6,069 nt of DNA, taken from assembly GCA_947372405.1 (NCBI GenBank), contig CANBTO010000333.1:1-6069 (forward strand). Reading direction: 5' to 3'. Source of the stretch: Verrucomicrobiaceae bacterium. GTDB lineage: Bacteria; Verrucomicrobiota; Verrucomicrobiae; Verrucomicrobiales; Akkermansiaceae. The notes beneath the pieces are model-generated. The model saw only the letters and a list, made by a program, of their open reading frames with translations, had not been told where the DNA came from and ran no database searches. Made by a program: the position numbers and the translations under genes. Of this stretch, positions 6,001-6,069 are shown piece by piece; the first letter of the stretch is position 1, and every line of letters starts with the position of its first letter.

Positions 6001-6069
6001 ATTGTTGGCACCGAGACCGAGGGTGTAGGTGGCGGAAGCACCGGTATTCGGCCATGCTCCCTCGACAGA
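3049..6069 (-). CDS. Modular secreted SGNH/GDSL esterase (5' end beyond window)
   Basis: A single open minus-strand frame of 1006 codons runs from the right edge to the TGA at 3049-3051. A TTG at 5980-5982 could be called a start, but the frame continues to 6069 with residues homologous to the second copy of the same module, so the true start and signal peptide lie outside. Counting from the edge, the order is: discoidin-like module (1-~117), Big_5 Ig-like (123-231), second discoidin-like module (~238-415), Big_5 (419-527), Big_5 (533-641), SGNH hydrolase (~644-869) and C-terminal module (873-1006). The hydrolase has block I GDSIT with nucleophile S653, the Gly-rich block II (GHRGYGG, ~723-729), block III GTN with N758, and H848. 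Such enzymes remove acyl groups from polysaccharides or other esters; the extra modules suggest binding to a polymer or cell surface. The acid residue normally preceding the His is Asn here, so activity is not certain. Confidence 0.85.
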   Translation of the reverse strand, partial: SVEGAWPNTGASATYTLGLGANNLGYDISLVRSIAAWVNAGFGNQAWTLAVQPAAGGAFVNVATVDYQPFGTSSGGATKVTLSNLSIRGIRALKVTTNSVNAGSFVWRELDVVGTPTVPDSIPPVISGLSPANGALSVSPGANLVATFSENIAIGTGNITIKNLDAPSQITIPVSDSQVSVSGAVLTINPSANLAASRNYAIQIAATAITDLAGNHFAGISNDTTWNFTTGNSPPQDFSTTQFTFAADVSATDLLQGLTPVTTGWNTANQASPLELTDGIHGGAYQAVSNDWVQGAWTTVGATAEYHLGLGSNGAGYDITSVQSIADWLNAGFGNQAWTMEVKPVGGSYTVLATVNYQPLASNSGGTTKVTLTDPSGVLARGIDYIKVTANQVNGGANAGAFIWRELDVFGVPTNDTTPPMLSSLSPANGATGVPPPGNLVATFNESIALGTGSITIKNLDAPSQTVITLPDARVSVSGAQLTIHPATTLAAGTHYAVRIDATAIKDISGNPFAGIANDTTWNFTTGIPDLTPPNIVTLSPSDNATNVNVASNLVVTFNENIALGTGNITIKNLDAPSQTTIPVSDSQVSVSGAVLTINPSSNLAATTRYAVQIGSSAITDLSGNPFAGINNDTAWNFTTGTAPLRIMCLGDSITAGYTDNPTWSVSFKFGYRSGLYTLLTNAGYNFLFGGGSAEPWNNAYGDPSLGGTYKPALDLRDIGQDGHRGYGGQTVTYLNSNILSWLASDNPDIILLKIGTNSQDQSGLNTLVNTITTTKPNARLIIAQIIPKYTYQSGIVTYNSYIRNTLVPNYQALGRKVTCVDLYTPFLTNPADLTSINQSLYSNGINHPTNPGYDKMAQVWFDGIKVLGLGPNTFTNWIGGFPSVGSKTGLSDDPDGDGIGNGVENYFGTNPGAFNTGLVAGAKTGNAFTFTHPRNATPASDLTAAYLWTKNLVNFHASGTTDSDGSTVNITTQQDTPSPGTTTVTATVSGTPCSRLFLKVVVSSN
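3052..3453 (-). other. C-terminal verrucomicrobial secreted-protein module
   Basis: The last ~134 residues of the esterase start with F.NWIGGFPSVG and continue into DPDGDGIGNGVENYFGTNP (3334-3390), an acidic DxDGDG loop of the thrombospondin-type-3/dockerin calcium-binding style. A beta-rich tail with the motifs YLWTKNL.NF and RLFLKVVV follows. As known to me, this arrangement recurs at the ends of unrelated exported enzymes in Verrucomicrobia and may serve sorting or surface retention. It is not a PEP-CTERM anchor: no hydrophobic helix and no basic tail are present. Confidence 0.6.
3463..4140 (-). other. SGNH/GDSL hydrolase catalytic domain
   Basis: This segment of the large gene encodes ~226 residues from LRIMCLGDSITAGY to the helix GYDKMAQVWFDGIKVLG. 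The nucleophile Ser codon is at 4111-4113, the block III Asn at 3796-3798 and the block V His at 3526-3528. The PDIILLKIGTNSQD strand and the conserved NPGYDKMA after the His are family hallmarks. The residue aligned with the catalytic Asp is Asn (codon at 3538-3540). Confidence 0.85.
4147..4473 (-). repeat. Big_5 Ig-like module, copy 3
   Basis: This 109-residue module (PPNIVTLSPSD to WNFTTG) fits the SbsA-type Ig-like domain: TPP...LSP..g...v.....l.v.F.e.i..GtG.I.i, then an ITDLSGNPFAGI.NDT.WNFTTG end. It directly precedes the SGNH domain. A 42-residue core (4267-4392) matches copy 1 at 40 positions, while the adjacent copy 2 is more diverged. Confidence 0.8.
4489..4815 (-). repeat. Big_5 Ig-like module, copy 2
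   Basis: The second 109-residue SbsA-type Ig-like module (PPMLSSLSPAN to WNFTTG) has the same length as the other two copies. It is the most divergent copy in the central strand region (TVITLPDARVSVSGAQLTI) and carries a run of three CCC proline codons (listed separately). Confidence 0.8.
4759..4767. repeat. Homopolymer of nine G (nine C on the coding strand)
   Basis: Nine consecutive G on the plus strand are read on the minus strand as three CCC proline codons (GVPPPGN) within Big_5 copy 2. The other two copies have non-homopolymeric codons at this point. The tract is in frame here. Tracts of this length are prone to slippage, either in the cell or in sequencing. Confidence 0.9.
4825..5358 (-). 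repeat. Discoidin-like module, copy 2 (complete)
   Basis: About 178 residues from FSTTQFTFAADVSATDLLQG to the ending FIWRELDVFG. The layout (L.DG.. near the start, W....A.Y.LGLGSN..GYDIT, NAGFGNQAW, then ReldVfG at the end) resembles F5/8 type C galactose-binding-like beta-sandwiches, which commonly bind glycans. The family match is inferred from pattern only. It repeats the module at the right edge, including 31 identical bases at 5054-5084 and 5927-5957. Confidence 0.6.
5377..5703 (-). repeat. Big_5 Ig-like module, copy 1
   Basis: The first visible SbsA-type Ig-like module, 109 residues from PPVISGLSPAN to WNFTTG, lies between the two discoidin-like modules. Twenty-nine bases at 5579-5607 are identical to 4349-4377 in copy 3, exactly 1230 bases away. 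Such modules usually act as spacers or adhesion domains in exported proteins. Confidence 0.8.
5719..6069 (-). repeat. Discoidin-like module, copy 1 (partial)
   Basis: The window's last ~117 codons encode the C-terminal two thirds of a module homologous to that at 4825-5358: YTLGLGANNLGYDI, then WVNAGFGNQAWTL, ending FVWRELDVVG. The upstream part lies beyond the edge. This is the evidence that the gene does not start at the TTG at 5980-5982. Confidence 0.65.

Noticed and set aside
4147..6069. Repeated DNA segments that might suggest a CRISPR array or tandem satellite
   Set aside because: The repeats are long, diverged, in frame and spaced by 873-1230 bases, so they are protein-domain repeats.

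Overview
The window most likely comes from a member of the Verrucomicrobia (Verrucomicrobiaceae, Luteolibacter/Haloferula-like). This is inferred from protein style, not from a marker gene. The large secreted esterase ends in a module with a DPDGDGIGNGVENYFGTNP calcium-loop motif, which is typical of exported proteins in that phylum. The leftmost gene carries helical W..DPEA..RW-type repeats also common there. Start codons generally lack strong Shine-Dalgarno sequences. Base composition looks mixed: the first ~950 bases appear less GC-rich than the rest.

Layout. (1) Bases 1-831, minus strand: the N-terminal 277 codons of an exported or membrane-anchored repeat protein that runs off the left edge. 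(2) Bases 832-963: a divergent intergenic region with a small inverted repeat that could be a toxin-antitoxin operator. (3) Bases 964-1634, plus strand: a type II toxin-antitoxin pair, with an AbrB/SpoVT-fold antitoxin (probable TTG start) overlapping a PIN-domain VapC-like ribonuclease toxin by ATGA. (4) Bases 1675-2376, plus strand: a secreted intradiol ring-cleavage dioxygenase with a Tat-like signal and all four iron ligands, followed by a candidate terminator hairpin. (5) Bases 2470-2894, minus strand: a small three-segment membrane protein that appears split by a -1 frameshift. (6) Bases 2895-3048: a short gap with a palindrome. (7) Bases 3049-6069, minus strand: more than 1006 codons of a giant secreted SGNH/GDSL-type esterase, open at the right edge. 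In protein order it has a discoidin-like module (partial), an Ig-like Big_5 module, a second discoidin-like module, two further Big_5 modules, the SGNH catalytic domain and the verrucomicrobial C-terminal module.

The genes do not form one pathway. The dioxygenase (aromatic ring opening) and the modular esterase (probably deacetylating or de-esterifying a polysaccharide) would both act outside the cytoplasm and fit an environmental polymer-degrading lifestyle, but they lie on opposite strands and nothing shows joint regulation. The toxin-antitoxin pair is an independent accessory module. I found no RNA genes, CRISPR array or transposase, and no convincing new multi-gene system. The most interesting points are inside the large esterase: an Asn where the catalytic Asp would be expected, a nine-base homopolymer in the reading frame, and mosaic duplication of its binding modules. 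The apparent frameshift in the small membrane protein is also worth checking.
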